30,537 bases of DNA from an uncultured Oscillospiraceae bacterium. Its GTDB lineage: Bacteria; Bacillota; Clostridia; Oscillospirales; Oscillospiraceae. The DNA lies in assembly GCA_948616425.1 (NCBI GenBank), contig CAPGBJ010000005.1, positions 1 to 30,537 of the forward strand, read 5' to 3'. Positions 6,307-13,962 of the stretch are shown piece after piece. The position numbers were made by a program, and so were the translations under genes. The notes under the pieces were generated by a model. That model saw only the letters and a list, made by a program, of their open reading frames with translations, had not been told where the DNA came from and did not search any database. The first letter of the stretch is position 1. Each line of letters opens with the position of its first letter.

Positions 6307-7233
6307 ATGGAGCAACTGGAGGAATTGAAAAGACTGCTGACAGAGCGCAGCCCGGATCTGGTGTTGCAGACAAATGAACCTATGGCGGGCCACACGACCT
6401 TTCGCATCGGCGGGCCGGTGGCGCTGATGGCGCTGCCGAAAACAGTGCAAGAGGCAAAGACGGCACTCAAAACTGCCCAAGAGCTGGATATTAAACCCTT
6501 TTTTCTGGGGAACGGTTCCAATCTGTTAGTAGCTGACAGCGGCTATCCCAGCTTTATCGTCAAGCTGGCGGGGGAGTTTGAGGAGATTCACACCTCTGCC
6601 GTCCGGGAGGGAAAGGCGACGCTGGAGGCGGGAGGGGCGGTACTTCTGTCCCGCATAGCCGGCCGGGCGCTGGAGGCGGGCCTCGCCGGTCTGGAGTTTG
6701 CCGGCGGCATCCCGGGGAGCCTGGGGGGGGCTGTCACCATGAACGCCGGGGCCTACGGCGGGGAGATCGCCCAAAAGGCCTCCCTGGTCCGCGCGCTGGA
6801 CCGGAGTGGAGGAGAGCGGTTTTTTGAAGCTGAGGAGTGCGATTTCGGCTATCGGAAGAGTATTTTCTCCGGCGGGGATTACCTGATTCTGGGAGCGAGT
6901 TTCGAGCTGGACCAGGACGACCCCGCCGCCATCAGGGCCCGTATGGAGGGGCTGTCCGCCAGACGGAGGGAGAAGCAGCCCTTGGAGTACCCCAGCGCCG
7001 GGTCCATGTTCAAGCGCCCTCCGGGACACTTTGCCGCCGCCCTCATTGACCAGTGCGGCCTGAAGGGCCTCACCGTGGGCGGGGCCCAGGTGTCGGAGAA
7101 GCACGCCGGCTTTGTGGTCAACCGGGGGGGCGCCACCTGCGGGGATGTCCTGGCGCTGGTGGAACAAGTGAAGGAGCGGGTCCTGGCCCAGACCGGCGTG
7201 GAGCTGGAGATGGAGGTCAAGTTGCTGGGATGA
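6307..7233 (+). CDS. murB: UDP-N-acetylenolpyruvoylglucosamine reductase
   Basis: A 308-residue FAD enzyme that reduces the enolpyruvyl group of UDP-GlcNAc-enolpyruvate with NADPH to give UDP-MurNAc, the second committed step of peptidoglycan precursor synthesis. FAD contacts are FFLGNGSNLLV at 65-75 and GGIPGSLGGAVTMNAGAYG at 133-151. R183 in FGYRKSIF and S233 in PSAGSMFKRP are the expected catalytic arginine and serine, and an acidic cluster near 299-303 supplies the glutamate. I chose ATG 6307, preceded by GGAGGG at 6298-6303. The spacing is short, and a TTG at 6289 in frame is an alternative with no good ribosome site. It overlaps the next gene by four bases (ATGA). Confidence 0.95.
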   Translation: MEQLEELKRLLTERSPDLVLQTNEPMAGHTTFRIGGPVALMALPKTVQEAKTALKTAQELDIKPFFLGNGSNLLVADSGYPSFIVKLAGEFEEIHTSAVREGKATLEAGGAVLLSRIAGRALEAGLAGLEFAGGIPGSLGGAVTMNAGAYGGEIAQKASLVRALDRSGGERFFEAEECDFGYRKSIFSGGDYLILGASFELDQDDPAAIRARMEGLSARRREKQPLEYPSAGSMFKRPPGHFAAALIDQCGLKGLTVGGAQVSEKHAGFVVNRGGATCGDVLALVEQVKERVLAQTGVELEMEVKLLG

Positions 7234-7676
7234 AGCTGAGTGAGCGATATCCGGTGAGCATTTACGCCGTCCGGGAGAAAACCACCCTGCTGGTGCCCAC
7301 TGTGGGCATCAAATGCGCGTCCCACGAGGCCCGAAAGCTGCCCTGGCCGCCCCAGACGGAGGAACTGGGCGCGGCGGTGCTGGAGCTGCTGGACGAGCTG
7401 AAAGCGGGGCGCATCCAGTATGACCCGGAGGCCAAGGGCTACTGGTTCCAGCCCGGCATTCGTAGCTGGAAGGCCTTTCAGGCGGCTTCCTCTTCGATTG
7501 ATGTGGAACTGAGAGGATCGGAGCTGTCCATTACCCGGTGGGACGGCCGCTCCGAGCGGGGCTTTGTCCCGGAGCCGGAGCCCTGCGCGGTGCTCCAGGA
7601 GGGAGTCGGCCCGAGAGAGCTGGGGGAGACTATTCTGGCCGTGCTGATCCCCCTGGTGGAGAAGGAGCGGGACTGA
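7230..7676 (+). CDS. Uncharacterised protein between murB and rapZ
   Basis: A 148-residue soluble protein I do not recognise. It starts MKLSERYPVSIYAVREKT and contains an Arg/Trp-containing central part (GYWFQPGIRSWKAFQAAS) and an acidic C-terminus ending in VEKERD. There are no membrane segments, cysteine clusters or nucleotide-binding motifs. The ATG overlaps the murB stop (ATGA), with GGAGGT at 7212-7217 inside murB as its ribosome site, so it is translated with murB. Base composition and third-position GC bias match the neighbours, supporting a real, long-resident gene. The frame is open further upstream to 7053, but that part lies inside murB. Placement suggests a link with cell wall or carbon sensing, but nothing in the sequence shows it. 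Confidence 0.75.
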   Translation: MKLSERYPVSIYAVREKTTLLVPTVGIKCASHEARKLPWPPQTEELGAAVLELLDELKAGRIQYDPEAKGYWFQPGIRSWKAFQAASSSIDVELRGSELSITRWDGRSERGFVPEPEPCAVLQEGVGPRELGETILAVLIPLVEKERD

Positions 7677-7711
7677 CTCCAGAAAATGTTCTGCGAAAGA
7701 GAGTGAGAGAG

Positions 7712-8575
7712 ATGGAATTTGTCATTATTTCCGGTCTATCCGGGGCGGGAAAGAGCAAGGCGGTCTCCTTCATGGAGGATATGGACTATTTCTGTGTGGA
7801 TAACCTGCCTGCGCCCCTGATCCCCAAGTTTGCCGAGCTGGGCATGGCGGGGTCGGGAGAATACGACCGGGTGGCTCTGGTCACCGATGTGCGGGCGGGC
7901 ACCAACTTCGATGGATTGTTCCATGCCCTGGACGCCCTGGAGGCGATGAAGTGTCCTTATCGCATTTTATTTATGGATGCTGTCAGTGAGACAATTATTA
8001 AACGATATAAAGAGACACGGCGCTCCCATCCCTTAGCGGAAGAGACAGACAGCCTGGAGGAGGCCATTGCTCTGGAGCGTAGGATGCTGGCGCCTCTGCG
8101 GGATCGGGCGGACAAGATTGTGGACACCAGTAACCTGTCCACCGCCAAGCTGAAAGGGGTGTTGCGGCAGATGTTCGGCCGGGCAGGAACCTCTGAGGGG
8201 CGGATGGAGGTCCGGGTAACCTCCTTTGGTTTTAAGCATGGGGTTCCAATGGAGGCCGATTTAATCTTCGACGCCAGATTTCTGCCCAATCCCTTTTATG
8301 TGACAGAGCTGCGCCCACTCACTGGATTGGACGCCGGAGTGCGGGACTATGTCTTCCAAAATGGACAGGCGGAGGAGTTTTTAAAACGGCTGTGGGAGCT
8401 GGTGGGCTGGCTGTTACCCAGGTATGAGGAGGAGGGCAAGACCTCCCTGGTCATCTCCATAGGCTGTACCGGCGGGCACCACCGCTCTGTGGCCATTGCC
8501 CACGCCCTGGCGGAAAAAATCAAGGCCCAAGGTTGGCCGGCAGTGGAGAGCCACCGGGACTTGGGCCGGAACTGA
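7712..8575 (+). CDS. rapZ: RapZ-family RNase adaptor / nucleotide-binding protein
   Basis: A 287-residue P-loop protein (RapZ/YvcJ family). In Escherichia coli RapZ senses glucosamine-6-phosphate and targets GlmZ RNA to RNase E. In Bacillus the relative YvcJ hydrolyses GTP and affects competence; the clostridial role is open. Walker A GLSGAGKS is at residues 8-15, followed by the family stretch MDYFCVDNLP and VTDVRAG. The C-terminal domain carries the conserved CTGGHHRSV and ends SHRDLGRN. The frame is open back to 7538, but the conserved N-terminus begins at ATG 7712. The ribosome site is weak (GAGAGA just upstream). It lies before yvcK and whiA as in other Firmicutes, but with two extra genes between. 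Confidence 0.93.
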   Translation: MEFVIISGLSGAGKSKAVSFMEDMDYFCVDNLPAPLIPKFAELGMAGSGEYDRVALVTDVRAGTNFDGLFHALDALEAMKCPYRILFMDAVSETIIKRYKETRRSHPLAEETDSLEEAIALERRMLAPLRDRADKIVDTSNLSTAKLKGVLRQMFGRAGTSEGRMEVRVTSFGFKHGVPMEADLIFDARFLPNPFYVTELRPLTGLDAGVRDYVFQNGQAEEFLKRLWELVGWLLPRYEEEGKTSLVISIGCTGGHHRSVAIAHALAEKIKAQGWPAVESHRDLGRN

Positions 8576-8587
8576 GGAGGAAGTATT

Positions 8588-10066
8588 ATGGCATCGATCT
8601 ATGAGCAGATCCATTCTGCCATCCAGCCCAACGGGACACTCCCCAAGGACTTCTCCGTCCAGAAAAGGCCAGACGACCCTCAAGCTCTGCGTTTTGCAGA
8701 GGGTGCCCAAGACGGTATCGCCTTTTACCACTTCGGTGGAGGCGGGGATAAGGAGCTGCTGGAGAAGTTGGAGCGTGTCACCCGGCTGGCCGCCGAGGGG
8801 GCGGACTATGAGATGGCAGAGTCCCAACTGTCCGCCTGCTTTGGGGAGCGTGAGGCGATGCTGGGCTGTATCGACGGCCTACAGGAATGGATTGTCGATC
8901 ACAGAGAAGAGTTGGATGCCAGCCGGCTATTCGGCTTCGCCAACGCGGTATTGCTCCACAGCGCCAGCCTAGGGGCGGTGAAGTATGCCCTGTCGGTGCT
9001 GGAGCTGTTGGCTGCCTCGCAGGGGCAGTGGCGGCAGACCGTCCGCACCCTGGCCCTGTCCGACGAGCTCACCTTGTACTGTGTCTGGATCGCCAAGCAC
9101 TGGGAAAACAGCGGCGAGGAGCTGTTCCATATGGCCCAAAAGGTGAAGGGGTGGGGGCGGGTTCACGCCGTCCGGGAGCTGGAGCCCACCACCCAGGAGA
9201 TGGAAACCTGGTTGCTGGACGAGGGCTGGGACAACAATGTCCTGTCCGCCTACACCGCCCTGGCCTGCGCACAGAAGGGGAATCTGCGGCAGCGACTGGA
9301 AAAGGAGACTCTCTCCCGAGAGCGGCTGACCGCCGCCGGCTGGCTGATCCAGGGGCTGCTGGACGAGGGCCCATGTCATAATATTTCTATGATGGGGGAC
9401 CAGCAGGAACTGCTGCTGGCCTATTTGGCCCAGGTGGAGCGGGCGGAGCCGTCGCTGGAGGATCTGAAAACGGTCCGGGAGATTGCTAACGCCGCTGCGG
9501 AGGATGAGCTGAACCTGCCCCAAGTCCGTGGACGGGCTGAAGAGCTGTTTGCCTCGGAGTCCAGCAGGAGGGCAGTGGAACAGGCGCTGGAGCGGGGAGA
9601 GGGCTTTTTTCTGGCTGCGGCCTTGGGCCTGGAGTGGCAGGAGAAGCTGTTGCAGGCGCTGGAGCGGGACTTTGCCAAAAATTACGGTGCGCTGAACCTG
9701 CTTTTGAACCCAGAACAGGAGCCCTGGGTGGACCGAACCTTGGCCATCTGTGAGAAAAACCTGCCCCGTGCTCTGGCGGTCGGGCCCAAGGACTGGAGTT
9801 TTGCCCCTTCAGAGGAGCTGCGTTACAACTGGCTGAGCTATACAGTGCAGTTTTTGCAGCCCTTCCCGGGCCGGGGGCTGGGACTGGTGCTCACCGCCCT
9901 GGAGGCTCCGGTGATCAATAACCGGAATATGGCGCTGAATGTGCTGGACAGCTGGCGGGAGGCGGGCTGGTCGCTGCCAGAGGAGGCCGTCCAGGCCCTG
10001 GAGCGATTGAAGGCCGGCGAGATCAACCCCAAGCTGCGGGAGCGGCTGGAGAAGGATTGGAGCTGA
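8588..10066 (+). CDS. Uncharacterised alpha-helical protein between rapZ and yvcK
   Basis: A 492-residue soluble protein of unknown function. It is rich in Leu, Glu, Ala and Trp, with many amphipathic helical stretches and no membrane helices, signal peptide or recognisable catalytic motif. The helical periodicity (for example around 130-330) resembles HEAT/TPR-like solenoid proteins, suggesting a scaffold or binding role; this is inference. GAGGAGG at 8576-8582 precedes ATG 8588, only 12 bases after the rapZ stop, and the next gene begins directly after its TGA. Codon use matches the neighbours. I have a vague recollection that relatives in clostridial genomes carry an unsupported enzyme name (limonene hydroxylase). 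Nothing here supports such an activity. Confidence 0.8.
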   Translation: MASIYEQIHSAIQPNGTLPKDFSVQKRPDDPQALRFAEGAQDGIAFYHFGGGGDKELLEKLERVTRLAAEGADYEMAESQLSACFGEREAMLGCIDGLQEWIVDHREELDASRLFGFANAVLLHSASLGAVKYALSVLELLAASQGQWRQTVRTLALSDELTLYCVWIAKHWENSGEELFHMAQKVKGWGRVHAVRELEPTTQEMETWLLDEGWDNNVLSAYTALACAQKGNLRQRLEKETLSRERLTAAGWLIQGLLDEGPCHNISMMGDQQELLLAYLAQVERAEPSLEDLKTVREIANAAAEDELNLPQVRGRAEELFASESSRRAVEQALERGEGFFLAAALGLEWQEKLLQALERDFAKNYGALNLLLNPEQEPWVDRTLAICEKNLPRALAVGPKDWSFAPSEELRYNWLSYTVQFLQPFPGRGLGLVLTALEAPVINNRNMALNVLDSWREAGWSLPEEAVQALERLKAGEINPKLRERLEKDWS

Positions 10067-10543
10067 ATGGATATGGAGCTTGACCAGCTGTACAAGAGCA
10101 TCGACCGTTTGAAAGCCAAGGGAGCGGTGGCCGACACCTACGGGGGCACAGACGACCCATGCGACCCGGACGGCGGCGCCCTGAGTGACTTGATTGAATA
10201 CATCTGCGTCTGGCACTCCAAAAACCGGCCCGACTGGCTGGAGGCCCTCTACCAAGTTCTGAGTTGGCAGTACCAGACCTTTTACGAGGGGGCTGGCGGC
10301 TACTATGAGAACTTTTACGGCGAATCCCCCCGCGAGCTCCAGGTGAAGACGGCGGATTTTTTGGAGGAGCACGGCTATCTGGAGATTGCGGCCCAATACC
10401 GCCAGGGAATGGACTCCACAATCCAAGGCATTTATGAGTGGATGGGCGACAATCTGGAAGCGGTGTGGCAGTTTTGTCTGGACGTGTTAGAGGCCCACCG
10501 CCTGGACTGGCCGGAGCCGGAAGAGAGGGACACTGATGTCTGA
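10067..10543 (+). CDS. Small uncharacterised protein, possibly DUF4375/DMP19-like
   Basis: A 158-residue acidic soluble protein. The middle part, with WYQ-like aromatic residues then GAGGYYENFYGES and an alpha-helical tail HGYLEIAAQYRQGM, resembles the GGF-x-FF pattern of DUF4375/DMP19 proteins. That assignment is a weak pattern match. ATG 10067 follows the previous stop with no gap, and a second in-frame ATG is two codons on (10073). The start therefore depends on ribosomes leaving the upstream gene; AGAAGGA at 10051-10057 could help. It overlaps yvcK by eight bases. Together with the 492-residue gene it forms a co-translated pair wedged into the rapZ-yvcK series. No function can be given. 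Confidence 0.75.
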   Translation: MDMELDQLYKSIDRLKAKGAVADTYGGTDDPCDPDGGALSDLIEYICVWHSKNRPDWLEALYQVLSWQYQTFYEGAGGYYENFYGESPRELQVKTADFLEEHGYLEIAAQYRQGMDSTIQGIYEWMGDNLEAVWQFCLDVLEAHRLDWPEPEERDTDV

Positions 10544-11576
10544 ACCTTATCCCACCCTTCAGCAGTGGGAGCGAGGCCCCAGAATTGTCGCCGTCGGCGG
10601 CGGGACGGGGCTGTCCACCATGCTGCGGGGGCTGAAAAAGTACACCCAAAATCTCACTGCTGTTGTCACTGTGGCCGACGACGGGGGTGGCTCCGGCATG
10701 TTGCGCCAGGACTTGGGGATGCCCCCACCAGGGGACATCCGCCATTGTATGGAGGCCTTGGCCAACACAGAGCCTATTATGGAGAAGTTGCTAACCTACC
10801 GATTTACCGAGGGTTCCTTGGCGGGACAGTCTTTTGGTAACCTGATTCTGGCCGCCCTCAACGGGGTGACCGGTTCCTTTGAGGAGGCGGTCACTGAGAT
10901 GAGCCATGTTCTGGCCATCACCGGTCAGGTGATCCCGGTGACCAGCGCCGATGTACAGTTGGAGGCTGTCTTTGAAAACGGAGCCCGGGTGGTGGGCGAG
11001 TCGCAAATTGCCGCCTTTAAAAAGACGCAGGACTGCCGCATCCACCACGTGTCTCTTATCCCTGAGCATCCCAGGGCCACCCATGCCGCCCTGGAGGCCA
11101 TTGGAGAGGCGGATTTGATTTTGCTGGGTCCGGGGAGCCTGTACACCAGCGTGATTCCAAACTTGTTGGTGGAGGGGGTGGCCCGGGCAATTGCCCAATC
11201 AGATGCCCCCAAAATTTATATCTGCAACATCATGACTCAGGATGGGGAGACAGAGGGCTACACTGCGGCCGATCATCTGGAGGCCCTGCTGGTCCATGGA
11301 GCCCCAGGTCTGCTGGATCTGTGTCTTGCCAATTCTGCCCCGGTGCGCCCGGGGCTGCTGGAGAAGTACCGGGAGGAGGACGCCGCTCCTCTGCGTGTGG
11401 ACCGGGAGCGCATTGCCAAACTGGGGCTGGAACTGGTAGAACGGCCGGTGGCCTCAGAAAATGGGGACTATGCCCGCCATGATCCGGACCGACTGGCCCA
11501 GGCCGTTCTGGAGATCTACCGTGGCCGGGCGGTACGCATTTTTCGGGGGGAGCGGCGGTACATTTTGGAGGAGTGA
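10536..11576 (+). CDS. yvcK: Gluconeogenesis factor YvcK (CofD-like UDP-sugar binding protein)
   Basis: A 346-residue member of the YvcK/GlmR/CofD-like family. It is needed in Bacillus for growth on gluconeogenic carbon and for normal cell shape, binds UDP-GlcNAc and stimulates GlmS in the GlmR model. The N-terminus has VAVGGGTGLSTMLRGLK (18-34), then VADDGGGSG (46-54) and PPGDIRHC (64-71), all family hallmarks. LILLGPGSLYTSVIPNLL follows near the middle. ATG 10536 overlaps the previous gene by eight bases, with AGAGAGGG a few bases before. Its setting after murB and rapZ and before whiA fits control of cell-wall precursor flux. Length matches the family. Confidence 0.95.
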   Translation: MSEPYPTLQQWERGPRIVAVGGGTGLSTMLRGLKKYTQNLTAVVTVADDGGGSGMLRQDLGMPPPGDIRHCMEALANTEPIMEKLLTYRFTEGSLAGQSFGNLILAALNGVTGSFEEAVTEMSHVLAITGQVIPVTSADVQLEAVFENGARVVGESQIAAFKKTQDCRIHHVSLIPEHPRATHAALEAIGEADLILLGPGSLYTSVIPNLLVEGVARAIAQSDAPKIYICNIMTQDGETEGYTAADHLEALLVHGAPGLLDLCLANSAPVRPGLLEKYREEDAAPLRVDRERIAKLGLELVERPVASENGDYARHDPDRLAQAVLEIYRGRAVRIFRGERRYILEE

Positions 11577-11578
11577 CT

Positions 11579-12466
11579 ATGTCCTTTTCGGTGGAAGTGA
11601 AAACCGAGCTTTGCCGTGTTCCCCTGAACCGCAGATGCTGTGCCCAGGCGGAGGCGTACGGCGTGTTGTTGTACTGCAACACCTTCAGTGCCGCTCAGGC
11701 CCGGATTGTCACGGAGAACAGCGCCTTTGCCCAGCGGCTGCCTGCCCTATTTAGGAAGGCATTTAAACTCACCTTTGACCGATTGCCCCAGGGGGAAGGA
11801 AAACAGATCTTTGTGGTATCCAACCCAGATAAATTGGCAACCATCCACCAGGCTTTCGGCAGGGATCTCAAGTCCTTGGCGCTCCATCTCAATTTTGCTG
11901 TGGTAGAGGAGAACTGCTGCCGTGCCGCCTTCCTTCGGGGGGCCTTTTTGGCGGGAGGATCGGTTACCGATCCGCGAAAGGGCTACCACTTGGAGCTGAC
12001 TACTTCCCACCACAGTGTGAACCGGGAGGTGCTGGCCCTCATGCGGGAGCTGGACCAGGAGCCAAAGTCTGCCCAGCGCAAGGGAAATGCAGTGATTTAT
12101 TTTAAACAGAGCGACAAAATTGAGGATTTTCTCACCTGTATCGGTGCGCCCGTCGCCGCCATGGAGGTGATGAATGCCAAACTAGAGCGGGACCTGCGGG
12201 GCAAGGTCAACCGCCGGGTAAACTGCGACGCCGCCAACCTGGACAAAGCTGTGGAGGCCGCCATGTCCCAGGTAGAGGCCATTCGCCGCTTGGAGGCTGA
12301 GGGCGCCTTGGCTACCCTGCCGGACAAGCTCCAGGAGGTGGCCGCTCTGCGACTGGCCCACCCAGAGGATACCCTGACTCAGCTGGCTGAGCGGTGTGAC
12401 CCGCCCATCACCAAGTCAGCCCTCAACCATCGGTTGAGGAAGCTGGTGGAGTTGGGGAGAGGGTGA
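11579..12466 (+). CDS. whiA: WhiA cell-division/sporulation regulator
   Basis: A 295-residue DNA-binding protein that is widespread in Gram-positive bacteria and affects cell division and, in Streptomyces, sporulation. It has an N-terminal region related to LAGLIDADG homing endonucleases, with the motif RGAFLAGGSVTDP at 120-132 lacking nuclease function, and a C-terminal helix-turn-helix near 255-290 (LAERCDPPITKSALNHRLRKL). A GTG at 11573 is in frame, but GGAGGAG at 11567-11573 overlaps it and sits properly before ATG 11579. The gap to the yvcK stop is two bases. The rapZ-yvcK-whiA series is a conserved Gram-positive neighbourhood. Confidence 0.95.
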   Translation: MSFSVEVKTELCRVPLNRRCCAQAEAYGVLLYCNTFSAAQARIVTENSAFAQRLPALFRKAFKLTFDRLPQGEGKQIFVVSNPDKLATIHQAFGRDLKSLALHLNFAVVEENCCRAAFLRGAFLAGGSVTDPRKGYHLELTTSHHSVNREVLALMRELDQEPKSAQRKGNAVIYFKQSDKIEDFLTCIGAPVAAMEVMNAKLERDLRGKVNRRVNCDAANLDKAVEAAMSQVEAIRRLEAEGALATLPDKLQEVAALRLAHPEDTLTQLAERCDPPITKSALNHRLRKLVELGRG

Positions 12467-12469
12467 GTT

Positions 12470-12802
12470 ATGACCTACGAATTACAGCCGCTGAGGCTCC
12501 AATCCGGCTGGACGGTTCAGTGGAACAATTTTACAGAGTATGATATAACCATCCATGGGCCAGAGGGTTCTTTTGAGCTTCACGAGGATCTACTCCAGTT
12601 GTCCCATGGGAGGACCGGTTTGACCATTGACCTGGGCTGGTATCCTAGTTACAGCCCGGAGGGGCGCTATCTCCTGCTTCTGGTTAAGGGGGGCGGATGG
12701 GACAGACCGCTGGAGACGATGGAGACCAGATCAAAAACTGAGGTGATTGCCCGCATTGAGAAATGGGTAGACCGTGGTTTTTGGGGAAAATATGCGATAT
12801 AA
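12470..12802 (+). CDS. Uncharacterised 110-residue protein downstream of whiA
   Basis: A small soluble protein (begins MTYELQPLRLQSGWTVQWNN, ends DRGFWGKYAI) with many Trp, Tyr and Gly residues and an alternating hydrophobic pattern that suggests mostly beta structure followed by one C-terminal helix. No known motif was recognised. The ATG is three bases after the whiA stop, and GAGAGGG at 12457-12463 gives a ribosome site, so it is the last gene of that translationally linked run. Base composition matches neighbours. A short GC hairpin follows. Function unknown. Confidence 0.7.
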   Translation: MTYELQPLRLQSGWTVQWNNFTEYDITIHGPEGSFELHEDLLQLSHGRTGLTIDLGWYPSYSPEGRYLLLLVKGGGWDRPLETMETRSKTEVIARIEKWVDRGFWGKYAI

Positions 12803-12807
12803 AAATT

Positions 12808-12826
12808 AGGCGGCCATAGGCCGCCT
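12808..12826. other. GC-rich hairpin after whiA run
   Basis: AGGCGGCC (12808-12815) pairs perfectly with GGCCGCCT (12819-12826) around ATA. There is no T-run on the plus side. On the minus strand a weak U-rich tract follows. It may slow transcription or protect the mRNA end, but it is not a clear terminator. Confidence 0.45.
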
Positions 12827-12855
12827 CTACAGGCTGACATAGAGGAGGAGAAATC

Positions 12856-13338
12856 ATGACAAACTGCACCTTTCGCTCTGCCGTCCCTGGCGACGAAGGG
12901 TTGGTTTTAACCTTTATCCGCGCCCTGGCGGACTACGAGCACATGTCCGACCAGGTGGTGGCCACGCCGGAGCTGCTGCGGGAGTGGCTTTTTGAAAAGC
13001 GCAGAGCGGAGGTGATCTTCGCGATGGTTGAGGAGCGAGCGGTGGGCTTTGCCCTGTTTTTTCATAATTTCTCCACCTTCCTGGGGCGGGCGGGGATTTA
13101 TTTGGAGGACTTGTTTGTTCTGCCGGAGGAACGGGGCCGCAGCTATGGTAGGGCGCTGTTGAAAGAGTTGTCTCGTATTACAGTGGAGCGGGGCTGCGGC
13201 CGTCTGGAGTGGTCTTGCCTGGACTGGAATCAGCCCTCTATTGACTTTTATACCAAGGGGATGCACGCTGTCCCTATGGACGGGTGGACGGTGTATCGTC
13301 TGGCGGGGGAGACGCTTTTTCAGGCGGCGCAGGCCTGA
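12856..13338 (+). CDS. GNAT-family N-acetyltransferase (diamine/thialysine type)
   Basis: A 160-residue acetyl-CoA dependent acetyltransferase. The order of elements fits spermidine/thialysine N-acetyltransferase-like proteins: an N-terminal RSAVPGDEGLVLTFIRALADYE, then FFHNFSTFLGRAGIYLEDLFVLPEERGRSYGRALLKEL (motif A with the RGRSYG pyrophosphate loop at 93-98), and SCLDWNQPSIDFYTKGMHA near 120-138. The substrate (diamine, lysine analogue or other small amine) is inferred from the family only. GAGGAGGAG at 12841-12849 precedes ATG 12856. It lies 53 bases after the previous gene, with a hairpin in the gap. Confidence 0.9.
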   Translation: MTNCTFRSAVPGDEGLVLTFIRALADYEHMSDQVVATPELLREWLFEKRRAEVIFAMVEERAVGFALFFHNFSTFLGRAGIYLEDLFVLPEERGRSYGRALLKELSRITVERGCGRLEWSCLDWNQPSIDFYTKGMHAVPMDGWTVYRLAGETLFQAAQA

Positions 13339-13370
13339 ACAGAGATGGCGGGATAGGAGAAGCGTAAGAT

Positions 13371-13889
13371 ATGGAAGAAAAGGACCAAAGGTTCCAGGAG
13401 ATGGAGCGTCAAGTAGAAGAGATGCAAGCGCGGATCAATCAGCTGGAATACCGGAAAAAGCGGAAGCCGTGGAAGGTTGTTTTGATCATCCTGGGAAGCG
13501 TTGCCGTCCTGTTTGCGGTGCTTTTTGGCGTGCTGTTTGCCATGATCGCCGGGGATAAGGAGTCTCCGGCTATGGCTGAGCAGGTGATACAAGCTATGAT
13601 CGACCAGGACACAGACCGAGCTTACGCACTGACATTCCCGGGCGTCATATCCCAGGAGTCGTTTGCCCAGGGCTTTGAGAGCATGTGCCAGGTGTGGACC
13701 TCACAGGGCGGCGGAGAGACATTTCAGATGAGACGTACCAGGTGGGCCATGGAGTCCAGCGGCGGTATGACGCAATATACCACAGAGTACATCGTGACCA
13801 GCGGCAGAGGCCAGTTCCAGTTCACACTGGTTCGGATGGTTCAGGGGGATGAAGCGGGAATGGTCAGCGCGCAGATTGGACTTGGATAG
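13371..13889 (+). CDS. Small membrane protein with coiled coil and exported domain
   Basis: A 172-residue protein with no recognised family name. Residues 1-28 are highly charged with heptad-like spacing (short coiled coil) and end in a basic patch (YRKKRKPWK). One membrane helix follows at about 34-60. The remaining 110 or so residues, outside the cell by the positive-inside rule, have the look of an NTF2-like/DUF4878-type fold (AEQVIQAMIDQDTDRAYALT, then beta-rich ends). AGGAGA at 13355-13360 precedes ATG 13371. It sits between the acetyltransferase and dnaE. A sensor, anchor or lipid-binding role are all possible and nothing here decides. Confidence 0.7.
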   Translation: MEEKDQRFQEMERQVEEMQARINQLEYRKKRKPWKVVLIILGSVAVLFAVLFGVLFAMIAGDKESPAMAEQVIQAMIDQDTDRAYALTFPGVISQESFAQGFESMCQVWTSQGGGETFQMRRTRWAMESSGGMTQYTTEYIVTSGRGQFQFTLVRMVQGDEAGMVSAQIGLG

Positions 13890-13962
13890 AGAAAACGATC
13901 CCTGTGTCATCAGGAGAATTTACCCCGCAGAGGGACATATAGAGAAAGAGGAGGGGCCAGCC

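Noticed and set aside
8588..10066. Naming the 492-residue protein as a hydroxylase
   Set aside because: No cofactor or catalytic motif is visible; I only recall such a label on possible relatives and cannot support it.
12808..12826. Hairpin as a transcription terminator
   Set aside because: There is no T-run after it on the plus strand and no minus-strand gene that would need one.
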